Under the pieces are notes generated by a model. That model did no database searches. It had not been told where the DNA came from and saw nothing but the letters and a program-made list of their open reading frames with translations. The translations under genes and the position numbers were made by a program. A stretch of DNA of 64,000 bases from Arenimonas terrae (GTDB lineage: Bacteria > Pseudomonadota > Gammaproteobacteria > Xanthomonadales > Xanthomonadaceae), in NCBI RefSeq assembly GCF_006265115.1, contig NZ_SMDR01000002.1, positions 433,743 through 497,742 of the forward strand. The letters are read 5' to 3'. Of this stretch, positions 1-8,985 are shown in pieces. Each line of letters starts with the position of its first letter. Within the stretch, counting starts at the first letter, position 1.

Positions 1-1
1 G

Positions 2-559
2 CTGGATTTCGGCGCGGTGGCCGAGGGCGTGGCGGGCGAGCTCATCCTCGACACATTGCGCCGGCACGGCATCGAACATGCCCTGGTCAGCCTCGGCGGC
101 GACGTGGTCGCGCTTGGCGACGGCGACGGCCGGCCCTGGACCGTCGCGATCCGCGATCCCTTCGGCGGCGTGCTGGGCGGCGTCGAGCTGGGCGACGGCG
201 AGGCCCTGTTCAGCACCGGAAACTACAACAAGTTCCGCGCGTCGCCGTCGGGCGCGCGCTGGGGCCACATCCTGGATCCGCGCACCGGCTATCCGGCGCG
301 CGGCGCCGCCGCCGTGGTGGTCCTGCATCCCGACCCGGTGGTCGCCGATGCCAGCGCCACCGCGCTCTTCGTCGCCGGCCCGGCCGGTTTCGAACGCATC
401 GCCCGGCGCATGGGCCTGGGCTGTGCGCTGATGGTCACCGAAGAGAACGAGATGCTGGTGACCGCCGCGATGAAGGCGCGGCTTCAGCTGCTGCGCGATC
501 CGGTGCCGCTGGGCGACGCACTGGACCTGGGCGCGGACTGTGGGGCAAGGAACCAGTGA
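2..559 (+). CDS. apbE: FAD:protein FMN transferase, C-terminal part (5' end outside window)
   Basis: ApbE attaches FMN covalently to Thr/Ser of target flavoproteins (Rnf/Nqr subunits and others) outside the cytoplasm. The frame is open to the window edge, so only about 185 C-terminal residues are visible. Family motifs can be read: the DFGAVAEG segment (usually DLGGIAKG), SLGGDVVALG, FSTGNYNKFR and the strongly conserved HILDPRTGYPA. Its last codons run into the hairpin repeat at 548-654, and it converges on the GGDEF/EAL gene. Upstream partners cannot be seen. Family assignment is secure; the protein modified is unknown. Confidence 0.9.
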   Translation: MDFGAVAEGVAGELILDTLRRHGIEHALVSLGGDVVALGDGDGRPWTVAIRDPFGGVLGGVELGDGEALFSTGNYNKFRASPSGARWGHILDPRTGYPARGAAAVVVLHPDPVVADASATALFVAGPAGFERIARRMGLGCALMVTEENEMLVTAAMKARLQLLRDPVPLGDALDLGADCGARNQ

Positions 560-654
560 ATAGGAACTTGAAACCAGTAAGACGCGGTGGGCTTTCGCTC
601 GCCTCACCCGGTCCCACTAGTTTCTAGTTCCTGTTTACTGTTTCCTGGTTCCGG
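548..654. repeat. Imperfect inverted repeat at convergent gene ends (copy A of a GGAA-N-TAG family)
   Basis: The outer arms GGAACCAG (549-556) and CTGGTTCC (645-652) match perfectly. Inside, the arms carry degenerate GGAAC/TAG/GAAAC units, with a loop around 585-612. The stop codons of both flanking genes (557-559 and 624-626) lie inside the arms. Related structures sit at 8123-8214, 18948-19046 and 19633-19658. A likely role is a bidirectional terminator; there is no clear T-tract. Confidence 0.6.
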
Positions 655-3317
655 AAGCACAACGCCGCCTCAGGCTTGTGGATCGCAAACCCCTGCGCAT
701 AGTCCACGCTCAGTCCGCGCAGCAGGTCGCGGGCGCGGTCGTCGGCCACCCATTCGGCCACGACCTGCAGTCCCAGCTGGTGGCCGATGTCGGTCACCGC
801 GCGCACGATCGAATAGCTCACCGGGTCGGTCTCGATGTTGCGGATGAAACTGCCGTCGATCTTGATGAAGTCCACCGGCAGGTTCTTCAGGTAGCCGAAC
901 GAGGCCATGCCCGAGCCGAAGTCGTCGAGCGAGAACTTGCAGCCGGCGCTGCGCAGCCGCTGCATGAACTCCACCGCGCGCGCCATGTTGCTCACCGCCG
1001 CGGTCTCGGTGATTTCGAAGCAGATGCGCTGCGGCGACACCCCGTAGTCCTCGAGCCGCTGCAGTACGAAGTCGGCGAAGCTGTCGTCCTCGAAGGTCGG
1101 GCCGGACAGGTTGATCGCGCAGAGCTTCACCGGCTTTCCGGAGGGGTGCAGCCGGCTGAAGTTGGCCAGGGCCGTGTCCACCACCCAGCGGTCGAGCTGC
1201 GGCATCAGGCCGAAGCGCTCCGCGGCCGGGATGAAGGCGCCCGGAGACACCATGCCGCCGTTTTCGTCGCGCAAACGGATCAGCAGCTCCATGTGCACGC
1301 CCTCGGCCTGCTCGCCGTGCCAGAGCGGCACCAGTTCCTGGTAGTGCAGCAGGAAGCGGCCCTCGTTGATCGCCTCGCGGATGCGCCCGGCCCACTCCAT
1401 TTCGGAGCGGCGCTGGGTGGTCTCCGAATCGTCTTCCGAGAACAGGTGCACGCGGTTGCGGCCGCGCTCCTTGGCCATGTAGCAGGCGGTGTCGGCGTGC
1501 GCCAGCAGCGCGCGCTGGCTCAGGCCGGGGCCGTCGAGCATCACCACGCCCATGCTGGCGCTGACGGTGTAGTTGCGCTGCTCCCAGCCGAACACGTAAC
1601 CGTCGATCTCCAGCCGCACGCGCTCGGCCAGCGCCATCGCCCGGGCTTCGTCGGTGTTCTCGACCAGGATCGCGAACTCGTCGCCGCCCAGCCGCGCCAC
1701 CACGGCATCGGCGGGCAGGATCCCGGCGAACAGCGCCGCCAGCTGCGCCAGCAGCTGGTCGCCGGCAAAGTGGCCCGAGGTGTCGTTGATCAGTTTGAAC
1801 TGGTCCAGGTCCATGTACAGCAGCGCGCCCCTCGGGCCGCCGGCGTCGAGCGCGGCGATGGCGGCGTTGAGCCGGCGCTCGAACTCGCGCCGGTTGTACA
1901 GGCCGGTCAGCGAATCGTGGGTCGCCTGGTAGCTCAGCTCCTCGCTGAGCACGCGCAGCTCGGTGATGTCGTTGGCGACGGCCAGCAGGTGCGGATGGCC
2001 GCCGAGCTCGATGCGCGACACCGACAGCGTGGCCCAGAACGCCGCCTGCCCCGGCGCCCGCAGGCGCACCGGCTCATTGAAGATCGCGCCCGGCTCGTCG
2101 GCCATCGCGACGATGCGCTCGCGCAGGGCCATGTCCTCGACCAGGTCGGCCAGGCGCACCAGGCGCGTGTCCTCGCCGATCGAGAAGCGATCGCGGCAGG
2201 CCTGGTTGGCGTAGGCGAGCTGGCCGTCCTCGGCACGCGCCAGCATCACCAGCGCGGGCAGCAGCTCGTTGAGCGCGCGGAAACGTTCTTCGCTCTCGCG
2301 ATACTGCGCCGACAGATCCTTGGCCAGGGCAAGGGCACGGGCGCGCGTGCCGGCGACGGACCAGGCCAGCGTCGCCATCAGCGCGCTGGCCAGCGCACCG
2401 ATGCCGAAAGTGAGCACCGGCAGCAGCCACGCCGCCGCGGAATCGTCCCGGTCCGCGCTGGCCTCCATGCGCCAGGTCCGGCCGCCGTAGGACAGTTCGC
2501 GCGCGAACAGCTGCCCGGTGGCGTCGGCGGGCACGGCGGTCGGCGTCGGGTTCTCGGAATACAGCTGCTTGTCGCCGCCATCCGTGACGTCGAGCACGCG
2601 CACGTCGAAACGGTCCAGGGCCTCCACCGGCAGCGCGTCCTCGATGAGCCGGCTGACCCGGAACGAGGCCGCCAGCGAACCGCGCTCGCGCGCACGGCGC
2701 TCGGCCAGGTCGCGCGGCTGCGGGCCGCCGCTGAACACCGGCAGCCGGATGGTGATGCCGTCGTTCGGGCCGGGCATTCCGGCGCGCTGCACCAGCTGGA
2801 AGGCGGCCGACATCACCGGCCGGTCGGCGTCGCGGGAGAACCTCGCCGCCGCCAAGTTCTCCGGCTGGGTGGCGATGTCGAGGCCGACCAGGCGCGAATT
2901 GCCCGAACGCGGCGCGACCAGCACGGTGAGGTAGTGCTCGCGGCCGTCGGGTTCGGCGCCGATCGCGGGCCGGTCGGTGCGTTCGGCGAAACCGATCGCC
3001 TGCAGGCTGGGGAACAGCTCGCCCGGGCGCAGGTTGGCGTACATGGCCTCGAATTCGACCGCCGTGACGACATCGGACGACAGGAACAAGGCCTGCACCG
3101 AACGCACCAGCAGGCCGCAGGTCTCGAGCTGGTTCTCGACCGCGTCGAAGCTGCGTTCGGCCAGACGTTCCAGGCGGGTGTGCTCGGCGCGCTGCAGCGA
3201 CTGGTGGTGCAGGAAGGCGGCCGCCGCGCTGAGCAGCAGGCCCAAGACCAGCGCCCCCAGGCTCCAGAGCCAGGTCGGCTGCCCCAGGAAACCGCCGTCC
3301 TTCCGCGCCGTGTCCAC
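624..3317 (-). CDS. Membrane-bound CHASE-PAS-GGDEF-EAL cyclic-di-GMP enzyme
   Basis: A composite c-di-GMP protein of 897 residues from the GTG at 3317, which has a GGGAG box just upstream; a TTG at 3353 would add 12 residues without a ribosome site. Order: TM helix (~15-37), periplasmic CHASE-like sensor (~55-285), second TM (~297-322), PAS (~345-455), GGDEF (~465-625), EAL (~640-880). GGDEF is intact at 544-548, but the I-site RxxD reads LPAD, so product inhibition is probably lost. The EAL signature reads ELL (677-679), keeping the catalytic Glu; NLS, ITETA, LDDFGSG, KID and VAEW are also present, so phosphodiesterase activity is likely. It may make, break or switch between both; the ligand of the sensor is unknown. 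Confidence 0.9.
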   Translation of the reverse strand: MDTARKDGGFLGQPTWLWSLGALVLGLLLSAAAAFLHHQSLQRAEHTRLERLAERSFDAVENQLETCGLLVRSVQALFLSSDVVTAVEFEAMYANLRPGELFPSLQAIGFAERTDRPAIGAEPDGREHYLTVLVAPRSGNSRLVGLDIATQPENLAAARFSRDADRPVMSAAFQLVQRAGMPGPNDGITIRLPVFSGGPQPRDLAERRARERGSLAASFRVSRLIEDALPVEALDRFDVRVLDVTDGGDKQLYSENPTPTAVPADATGQLFARELSYGGRTWRMEASADRDDSAAAWLLPVLTFGIGALASALMATLAWSVAGTRARALALAKDLSAQYRESEERFRALNELLPALVMLARAEDGQLAYANQACRDRFSIGEDTRLVRLADLVEDMALRERIVAMADEPGAIFNEPVRLRAPGQAAFWATLSVSRIELGGHPHLLAVANDITELRVLSEELSYQATHDSLTGLYNRREFERRLNAAIAALDAGGPRGALLYMDLDQFKLINDTSGHFAGDQLLAQLAALFAGILPADAVVARLGGDEFAILVENTDEARAMALAERVRLEIDGYVFGWEQRNYTVSASMGVVMLDGPGLSQRALLAHADTACYMAKERGRNRVHLFSEDDSETTQRRSEMEWAGRIREAINEGRFLLHYQELVPLWHGEQAEGVHMELLIRLRDENGGMVSPGAFIPAAERFGLMPQLDRWVVDTALANFSRLHPSGKPVKLCAINLSGPTFEDDSFADFVLQRLEDYGVSPQRICFEITETAAVSNMARAVEFMQRLRSAGCKFSLDDFGSGMASFGYLKNLPVDFIKIDGSFIRNIETDPVSYSIVRAVTDIGHQLGLQVVAEWVADDRARDLLRGLSVDYAQGFAIHKPEAALCFRNQETVNRN

Positions 3318-3383
3318 CTGCCGCTCCCTGCGTAATGGCCCCGATTGCGGCAAAATCCGGGTCTGCCCTCCGGAATGCCGCCA

Positions 3384-4703
3384 ATGACCGTTTCCGACCT
3401 CCCGACTCTATATCGCGCGCACCTGTCCACAATCAAGGCGCGCGTGGACCTGGCTCTCGAAAAGGGCGGTTTCGATCACCTTCTGGTCGCCTCCGGCGTC
3501 GAAAAATACGAGTTCCTCGACGATCGCCCGTACCCCTTCAAGCCCAACGCCCAGTTCAAGGCCTGGCTGCCCCTGACCCGCCACCCGCACTGCTGGATCG
3601 CCTACACGCCCGGCCGCCGGCCGGTGCTGGTGTACTTCCAGCCCGACGACTACTGGCACGTGCCGCCGAGCGCGCCGGAAGGCGTCTGGGTGGACGAGTT
3701 CGACATCCGCGTGATCAGCGACCCGGCCGAAGCGGTGAAGCACCTACCCGCCTCCGGCAAGGCGGCGATCCTCGGCGAAACCGACGCTGCGCTGCCCGGT
3801 TTCGAACCCAACAACCCGAAGGCGGTGATCGACTTCCTGCACTTCCACCGTGCCTTCAAGACCGGCTACGAGCTCGACCGCATGCGCGCCGCGCAGCGCC
3901 GCGCTGTCCCGGGCCATCTGGCTGCGCACGCCGCCTTCCAGGCCGGCGCCTCGGAGATGCAGGTGCACGCGGCCTATCTCGCCGCCACCGGCCATACCGA
4001 CCTGGACCTGCCCTACACCAACATCGTCTGCCTCAACGCGCACGCCGCCGTGCTGCACTACCAGTACAAGGACGCCGCCGCGCCGGACCGGCATCGCACC
4101 CTGCTGATCGACGCCGGCGCCGAAGTGGACGGCTACGCCTCGGACATCACGCGCACCTGGAGTAACGGCGACAGCGGCTTTGCCGAGCTGGTGGCCGCGG
4201 TGGACGACGAACAGCAGGCGCTGTGCGCCAGGGTCCGCGCCGGCACCGACTACCGCGACCTGCACCTGGAATGCCACCTGCGCCTGGGCGGCGTGCTGCG
4301 CAACCTGGGCATCGTCGACATGGATCCGGGCGACATGCTCGCGCAGGGCGTGACCTCGACCTTCTTCCCGCACGGCCTGGGCCACCCGATCGGCCTGCAG
4401 GTGCACGACGTCGCCGGCTTCAGCGACGAAAACGGCCAGCTGATCCCGCGCCCGGACGGCCACCCCTACCTGCGCATGACCCGCACGCTCGCCCCCGGCA
4501 TGGTGGTGACGATCGAACCCGGCCTCTACTTCATCCCGACCCTGCTCTCGAAACTCAAGGCCACGCCGCAGGCCAAGGCCGTGAACTGGGACAAGGTCGA
4601 CGCCCTGCTGCCCTACGGCGGCGTGCGCATCGAAGACGAAGTCCACTGCACCGACGCCGCCCCCGAAAACCTCACCCGCGACGCCTTCGCTTCCCTACCC
4701 TGA
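3384..4703 (+). CDS. pepQ: Xaa-Pro dipeptidase
   Basis: Cytoplasmic M24B metallopeptidase that splits X-Pro dipeptides. At 439 residues it is close to E. coli PepQ (443). The creatinase-like N-terminal domain covers ~1-160 and the pita-bread catalytic domain the rest. The five ligands of the dinuclear metal site can be read: D243, D254 (SDITRTW), H334 (HGLGHPIG), E378 (TIEPG) and E417 (RIEDE). The start was set at the ATG giving MTVSDLPTLY; an ATG at 3375 and a TTG at 3345 are alternatives, and no good ribosome site separates them. It is divergent from the GGDEF/EAL gene, about 65 bp away, and followed at once by a UUCG hairpin. Confidence 0.93.
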   Translation: MTVSDLPTLYRAHLSTIKARVDLALEKGGFDHLLVASGVEKYEFLDDRPYPFKPNAQFKAWLPLTRHPHCWIAYTPGRRPVLVYFQPDDYWHVPPSAPEGVWVDEFDIRVISDPAEAVKHLPASGKAAILGETDAALPGFEPNNPKAVIDFLHFHRAFKTGYELDRMRAAQRRAVPGHLAAHAAFQAGASEMQVHAAYLAATGHTDLDLPYTNIVCLNAHAAVLHYQYKDAAAPDRHRTLLIDAGAEVDGYASDITRTWSNGDSGFAELVAAVDDEQQALCARVRAGTDYRDLHLECHLRLGGVLRNLGIVDMDPGDMLAQGVTSTFFPHGLGHPIGLQVHDVAGFSDENGQLIPRPDGHPYLRMTRTLAPGMVVTIEPGLYFIPTLLSKLKATPQAKAVNWDKVDALLPYGGVRIEDEVHCTDAAPENLTRDAFASLP

Positions 4704-4712
4704 CCGAATGCG

Positions 4713-4732
4713 CTTGGCCCTTCGGGGCCAAG
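4713..4732 (+). terminator. UUCG-capped hairpin after pepQ
   Basis: CTTGGCCC-TTCG-GGGCCAAG: eight perfect base pairs closed by a C(UUCG)G tetraloop, the most stable RNA tetraloop class, starting 10 nt after the pepQ stop. There is no T-run after it, so it may protect the 3' end rather than terminate intrinsically. Confidence 0.55.
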
Positions 4733-4776
4733 TAGGTCCCTTGCTCGTGTTCGGGTGATCTGGCGTGCGCCGCCGC

Positions 4777-4883
4777 AGACAAGAGGGGGTGCCTGCCCGC
4801 TCGGGCGTAAGCGTCATCCTGACCAACTCACTCGCGGCCGTTGCGGGCATCCTGCCCTCCACTTCAGGCACCCCCTCTTGTCT
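4777..4883. repeat. Inverted repeat, 19-bp perfect arms
   Basis: AGACAAGAGGGGGTGCCTG (4777-4795) is exactly the reverse complement of 4865-4883, enclosing 69 bp. The flanks keep partial complementarity (GCCGCCGC against the GTCGTCGC-type sequence outside the right arm). Nothing inside is recognisable as a gene. It could be a palindromic interspersed element or a structured 3' UTR. Confidence 0.75.
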
Positions 4884-5080
4884 ACGTCGTCGCCACGAAT
4901 CGTCGAGGCAAGCCGATGGGATGAGCGCGTGCCCCCAGAAGGCACGGACGCTCGCTGCCTGGACGGATATGGCTTCAGGGGCAGACGCGGGCGAGCCGCA
5001 GGTCAAGGCAGAAATGCCGGATGGGTCGCCGAAGCGGCCTCTCAGATTCGATACCCCGGCCCGGGTGGTCCGCAGGCCGT

Positions 5081-5176
5081 CGTGCGTGAGGTCTCTCCGG
5101 GGCTTCGAAAACATGGACGTTTTCGAAGAGCCTCCATGGATGGATTCACGGCGTCCCCGGAGAGACCTCACGTACG
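5081..5176. repeat. Nested double hairpin, 22-bp outer arms
   Basis: The outer arms 5081-5102 and 5155-5176 pair with a single mismatch; their core is GTGAGGTCTCTCCGGGG. Inside sits a second perfect 10-bp inverted repeat, CTTCGAAAAC (5103-5112) with GTTTTCGAAG (5119-5128), abutting the left outer arm. The remaining inner segment carries the self-complementary CCATGG followed by ATGGATTCACGG. The hairpin-within-a-hairpin form recalls REP/REPIN-like interspersed elements; no REP-associated transposase is visible. Confidence 0.75.
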
Positions 5177-5305
5177 GCGGCCTATCGCCAAGGACGGGCC
5201 CGGCACCACACCGTAGCAGGCACGCAAAGCCCTGATTTGGTAGGATTTCGGCCTCCCGCGCCTCCGCCAGCCCGACCCGACGTCGGGCGCAACCCATTGA
5301 GCCCC

Positions 5306-8122
5306 ATGGAAAAGAGCTTCGAACCCCAGACCTTCGAAACCAAGTGGTATGCCCACTGGGAGAACAGCGGCTGCTTCAAGCCCAGCGGCAAGGGCCAGCC
5401 CTACACCATCATGCTGCCCCCGCCGAACGTCACCGGCACCCTGCACATGGGCCACGCGTTCCAGCACACCCTGATGGATGCGCTGGTGCGCTACCACCGC
5501 ATGAAGGGCTACGACACCCTCTGGCAGGTCGGCACCGACCACGCCGGCATCGCGACCGAAATGGTCGTCTCGCGCAACCTCGCCATCGCCGGCCAGGGCG
5601 AGACCCGAGATTCGCTGGGCCGCGACAAGTTCATCGAAAAGGTCTGGGCGTGGAAGCAGGAATCGGGCGACACCATCACCCGCCAGATGCGCCGCATGGG
5701 CGCATCGGGTGACTGGAGCCGCGAGCGCTTCACCATGGACGAGGGCCTGAGCCAGGCCGTGGTCGAAACCTTCGTGCGCCTGCACGAGGAAGGCCTGATC
5801 TACCGCGGCCAGCGCCTGGTCAACTGGGACCCGGTGCTCAAGACCGCGATTTCCGACCTGGAAGTGGTCAGCGAGGAAGAGGACGGCAAGCTGTGGTCGA
5901 TCCGCTACCCGCTGGCGGGCGGCGCGAGCTATGAACACGTCGAACACGACGCGGACGGCAACGAGACCCTGCGCGAGACCCGCGACTACCTCGTGGTCGC
6001 CACCACCCGCCCGGAAACCATGCTGGGCGACACCGCGGCGATGGTGCATCCGGAAGACGCCCGTTACGCCGCGCTGATCGGCAAGTCGGTGCGGCTGCCG
6101 CTGAGCGAGCGCGAGATCCCGATCATCGCCGACGACTACGTCGACCGCGCCTTCGGTACCGGCGTGGTGAAGGTCACGCCCGCGCACGACTTCAACGACT
6201 ACGCGGTCGGCCAGCGCCACGGCCTGCCGATGATCAACATCCTGACGCCCGAGGCGGCAATCAACGGCAACGCGCCGGAGAAGTACCGCGGCCTCGACCG
6301 TTACGCCGCCCGCAAGGTGGTGCTCGCCGACCTGGAGGCCGCCGGCCTGCTGGTCGAAGAGAAGAAGCACAAGCTGCAGGTGCCGCGCGGCGACCGCACC
6401 GGCCAGGTGATCGAGCCCTACCTCACCGACCAGTGGTTCGTGCGCATGGAAAAACTCGCGGCACGCGGTCTCGAACTGGTCGAGAACGGTTCCGTGCGCT
6501 TCGTGCCGGAGAACTGGATCAACACCTACCGGCACTGGATGGGCAACATCCAGGACTGGTGCATCAGCCGGCAGCTGTGGTGGGGGCATCGCATTCCGGC
6601 GTGGTACGACGCCGGTGGCAAGATCTATGTGGGGCGCAGCGAGGAAGAAGTTCGCAAGGCGAACAGCCTTGATGCCGGGACGTCCCTGACGCGCGACAGT
6701 GACGTCCTCGAAACCTGGTTCTCGTCGGCGCTTTGGTCCCACAGTACCCTCGGCTGGCCCGACGCCGGCGACATGGCGAAGTACGACTTCGCCAAGCGCC
6801 TGCCGACCTCGGTGCTGGTGACCGGCTTCGACATCATCTTCTTCTGGGTCGCCCGGATGATCATGATGACCGACCATTTCACGGGCGAGGTGCCGTTCAA
6901 GGACGTCTACATCACCGGCCTGGTGCGCGACAAGGACGGGCAGAAGATGTCCAAGTCCAAGGGCAACGTACTCGACCCCATCGATCTTATTGATGGCATC
7001 AGCGCCGACGCGCTGGTCGCCAAGCGCACCGCCGGCCTGATGAAGCCGACCGACGCGCCCAAGATCGAGAAGGCCACGCGCAAGGAGTTCCCCGACGGCA
7101 TCCCGGCCTTCGGCGCCGACGCGCTGCGTTTCACCTTCGCCTCGCTCGCCACCCACGGCCGCGACATCAAGTTCGACCTGCAGCGCTGCGAGGGCTACAA
7201 GAACTTCTGCAACAAGCTGTGGAACGCCGCGCGTTTCGCGCTGATGAACTGCGAGGGCTTCACCGCCTCCGGCAAGCCGCAGCCCAAGACGGACGCCGAG
7301 CGCTGGATCCTCGACCGCCTGCAGCACACGCTGCGCGAGGTCGAGGCCGGTTACGCCGACTACCGTTTCGACCTGGCCTCGCAGGCGCTGTATGAATTCG
7401 CCTGGAACGAGTTCTGCGACTGGTTCCTCGAACTCGCGAAGCCGGCCTTGACCGGCGACGACAAGGCCACCGCCGACAGCACCCGCCACACGCTGCTCTA
7501 CGTGCTGGAAAACCTGCTGCGCGCCCTGCATCCGCTGATCCCTTTCGTCACCGAAGAGATCTGGCATGCGGTGGCGCCGCAGCTCGGCATCGCCGGCGAC
7601 AGCATCAGCACCCAGCCCTGGCCGGAAGCAGACGCCTCGTTCGAATCGGCCCAGGCGGCCGACGACATCGAGTGGCTGAAGTCGGCCGTCACCGCCCTGC
7701 GCTCGATCCGCAGCCAGATGAGCATCTCGCCCGCCAAGGCCGTGCCGCTGCGCCTGCAGGACGGCGACGCCAGCGACCGGGAGCGCGCGCAGCGTTACGA
7801 CGCGGCGCTGAAGTTCCTGGCGCGCCTGGATTCGATCGAGTGGATCGCCGGCGACGCCCCGGCCTCCGCCGCCGCCGTGCTCGGCAGCCTGAAGCTGCTG
7901 ATCCCGCTCGAGGGCCTGATCGACCTCGCCGCCGAGAAGTCGCGCCTGGACAAGGAGCTCAAGCGCATCGCCGGCGAAATCGGCAAATGCCAGGGCAAGC
8001 TCTCCAGCGAAACCTTCGTGCAGAACGCGCCGGCCGCCGTGGTGGAGCAGGAGCGTGCGCGCCTGGCGGACTGGACCGCGCAGCAGGCGGCGCTGCAGGC
8101 GCAGCGCGGCAAGCTCGGCTAG
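5306..8122 (+). CDS. valS: Valyl-tRNA synthetase
   Basis: Class I aminoacyl-tRNA synthetase charging tRNA-Val, 938 residues, normal length. Signatures: [15 protein letters not shown] (HIGH motif), the CP1 editing domain (~190-400, with [12 protein letters not shown]), KMSKSKGN, the anticodon-binding domain, and the C-terminal coiled-coil arm beginning [19 protein letters not shown] that contacts the tRNA elbow. The start was chosen at ATG 5306 ([15 protein letters not shown]); an upstream in-frame GTG at 5237 would add proline-rich sequence absent from the family. It is separated from the convergent rimI by hairpin repeat copy B. Confidence 0.97.
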   Translation: MEKSFEPQTFETKWYAHWENSGCFKPSGKGQPYTIMLPPPNVTGTLHMGHAFQHTLMDALVRYHRMKGYDTLWQVGTDHAGIATEMVVSRNLAIAGQGETRDSLGRDKFIEKVWAWKQESGDTITRQMRRMGASGDWSRERFTMDEGLSQAVVETFVRLHEEGLIYRGQRLVNWDPVLKTAISDLEVVSEEEDGKLWSIRYPLAGGASYEHVEHDADGNETLRETRDYLVVATTRPETMLGDTAAMVHPEDARYAALIGKSVRLPLSEREIPIIADDYVDRAFGTGVVKVTPAHDFNDYAVGQRHGLPMINILTPEAAINGNAPEKYRGLDRYAARKVVLADLEAAGLLVEEKKHKLQVPRGDRTGQVIEPYLTDQWFVRMEKLAARGLELVENGSVRFVPENWINTYRHWMGNIQDWCISRQLWWGHRIPAWYDAGGKIYVGRSEEEVRKANSLDAGTSLTRDSDVLETWFSSALWSHSTLGWPDAGDMAKYDFAKRLPTSVLVTGFDIIFFWVARMIMMTDHFTGEVPFKDVYITGLVRDKDGQKMSKSKGNVLDPIDLIDGISADALVAKRTAGLMKPTDAPKIEKATRKEFPDGIPAFGADALRFTFASLATHGRDIKFDLQRCEGYKNFCNKLWNAARFALMNCEGFTASGKPQPKTDAERWILDRLQHTLREVEAGYADYRFDLASQALYEFAWNEFCDWFLELAKPALTGDDKATADSTRHTLLYVLENLLRALHPLIPFVTEEIWHAVAPQLGIAGDSISTQPWPEADASFESAQAADDIEWLKSAVTALRSIRSQMSISPAKAVPLRLQDGDASDRERAQRYDAALKFLARLDSIEWIAGDAPASAAAVLGSLKLLIPLEGLIDLAAEKSRLDKELKRIAGEIGKCQGKLSSETFVQNAPAAVVEQERARLADWTAQQAALQAQRGKLG

Positions 8123-8214
8123 GAGTGGAGAAAGTAGTGAATAGGAAGTAGAGAGAGCGTGGAGCCACCGCGCCCTGCTTCCTCTACTTCCTACTTCCTC
8201 CTCTCTACTTCCTA
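8123..8214. repeat. GGAAGTAG inverted repeat between valS and rimI (copy B)
   Basis: The left arm after the valS stop carries GAAAGTAG, AATAGGAAGTAGAG; the right arm (about 8176-8214) is its complement with repeated CTACTTCCT units. The rimI stop codon (8212-8214) lies inside the right arm. The loop is GC-rich (8157-8175). Same architecture as copies A and C; probably a bidirectional terminator. Confidence 0.7.
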
Positions 8215-8688
8215 TCTTTCCGGCGGCAACAGCTCGATCGCCATCACGATCGCATCCTCCCGCCCCTTCTCGGCGGGATAGTAGTTCGGCCGGTGGCCGA
8301 TCTCGTTGAAACCTTCGTCGCGATAGAGCTGGATGGCCTTGGGGTTCGACGGCCGCACCTCCAGGAACACCTGCAGCGCCTGGTGCCAGCGCGCCAGGTC
8401 GAGCATGCGCCGCAGCAGCCGGCGGCCGTGCCCGCGGCCCTGGTATTCGGGCGCGATGCAGATGTTGAGGATGTGCGCTTCACCCGCGGCGGCGCTGAGT
8501 ACGCCGTAACCCAGCACTTTGCTGCCCGCCTCCAGCACCCAGCACTGATGCCCGGCGCGCAGGCAGTCGCGGAAGATGCCGGGTGTCCACGGGAAGGGAT
8601 AGGCGCGCTTTTCGATCTCCGACACGAGCTCGATGTCGGCCTGGCGCATCGGCCGCAGCTGCGTGGCGTCGGAAGGCCGGGCGTTCAT
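8212..8688 (-). CDS. rimI: Ribosomal-protein S18 alanine N-acetyltransferase
   Basis: GNAT acetyltransferase of 158 residues that modifies the N-terminal Ala of ribosomal protein S18. RimI features: YPFPWTPGIF near the N terminus, the AHILNICIAPEYQGRGHGR acetyl-CoA binding segment, EVRPSNPKAIQLYRDEGF and the RPNYYP element. It is the last gene of a pssA-holD-rimI minus-strand operon, 3 nt after the holD-like stop; holD-rimI adjacency is also found in E. coli. Confidence 0.93.
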   Translation of the reverse strand: MNARPSDATQLRPMRQADIELVSEIEKRAYPFPWTPGIFRDCLRAGHQCWVLEAGSKVLGYGVLSAAAGEAHILNICIAPEYQGRGHGRRLLRRMLDLARWHQALQVFLEVRPSNPKAIQLYRDEGFNEIGHRPNYYPAEKGREDAIVMAIELLPPER

Positions 8689-8691
8689 GCC

Positions 8692-8985
8692 TCAGCGGCG
8701 GCGCAGCGCCCGCAGCACCGGCCAGAGGCGGCGCTTGGCCGTGGCGTCCGAACGCAGGGTTTCCAGCGGCGGCAACGCCAGACCGGACAGGTCGCGGCCG
8801 CCGGCGGCGCGGCGCAATGCCTGCATCAGGCGCTCCCCCGCGCCGGCGTTGCCGGGCGCAGGAAGCGGCCCCTGGGGAACGTTCGCAGGCAGCGCGGCGG
8901 ACGCCACCGGCAGCGCGCCGGCTTCGCGATAGAGCGTATAGCCCATCGCCGACAGCATCGCCTGCTGCTGCGGACTCCAGCTCAT
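8692..8985 (-). CDS. Small protein, candidate DNA polymerase III psi subunit (HolD-like)
   Basis: 97 residues from the ATG at 8985, whose first four bases overlap the end of pssA; its stop lies 3 nt before rimI. Psi bridges chi and the clamp loader. The N-terminal AMGYTLYREAGAL lines up with E. coli HolD QLGITQWSLRRPGAL, and the C-terminal PPLETLRSDATAKRRLWPVL with PALTDLRANPTARAALWQQI. Gene order (holD before rimI) is the same as in E. coli. The middle is Pro/Ala-rich and unlike HolD. The alignment was done by eye from memory and needs a profile search, so the call is tentative; the tight coupling makes the gene itself convincing. Confidence 0.6.
   Translation of the reverse strand: MSWSPQQQAMLSAMGYTLYREAGALPVASAALPANVPQGPLPAPGNAGAGERLMQALRRAAGGRDLSGLALPPLETLRSDATAKRRLWPVLRALRRR

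Larger units (their letters stand above)
4704..5305. other. 600-bp gene-free region with nested inverted repeats
   Basis: Nothing between pepQ and valS looks coding: the short open frames on both strands match no family and cross perfect palindromes. The region holds the UUCG hairpin (4713-4732), a long-armed inverted repeat (4777-4883) and a nested double hairpin (5081-5176). The valS leader lies at about 5235-5305. Confidence 0.6.

Noticed and set aside
678-3335. 885-codon plus-strand open frame opposite the GGDEF/EAL gene
   Set aside because: Mirror frame of a GC-rich gene: composition dominated by Arg/Ala/Gly/His, no domain, and the minus-strand protein has complete domains.
4755-5297. 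Three overlapping short open frames in the pepQ-valS gap, considered as small genes
   Set aside because: They run through perfect inverted repeats, use the reverse complement of one another and match no family.
5168-7567. Long minus-strand open frame opposite valS
   Set aside because: Antisense to a perfectly conserved valS; no recognisable motif. Similar long antisense frames opposite proS, cysJ, cysI and ETF-QO were rejected for the same reason.
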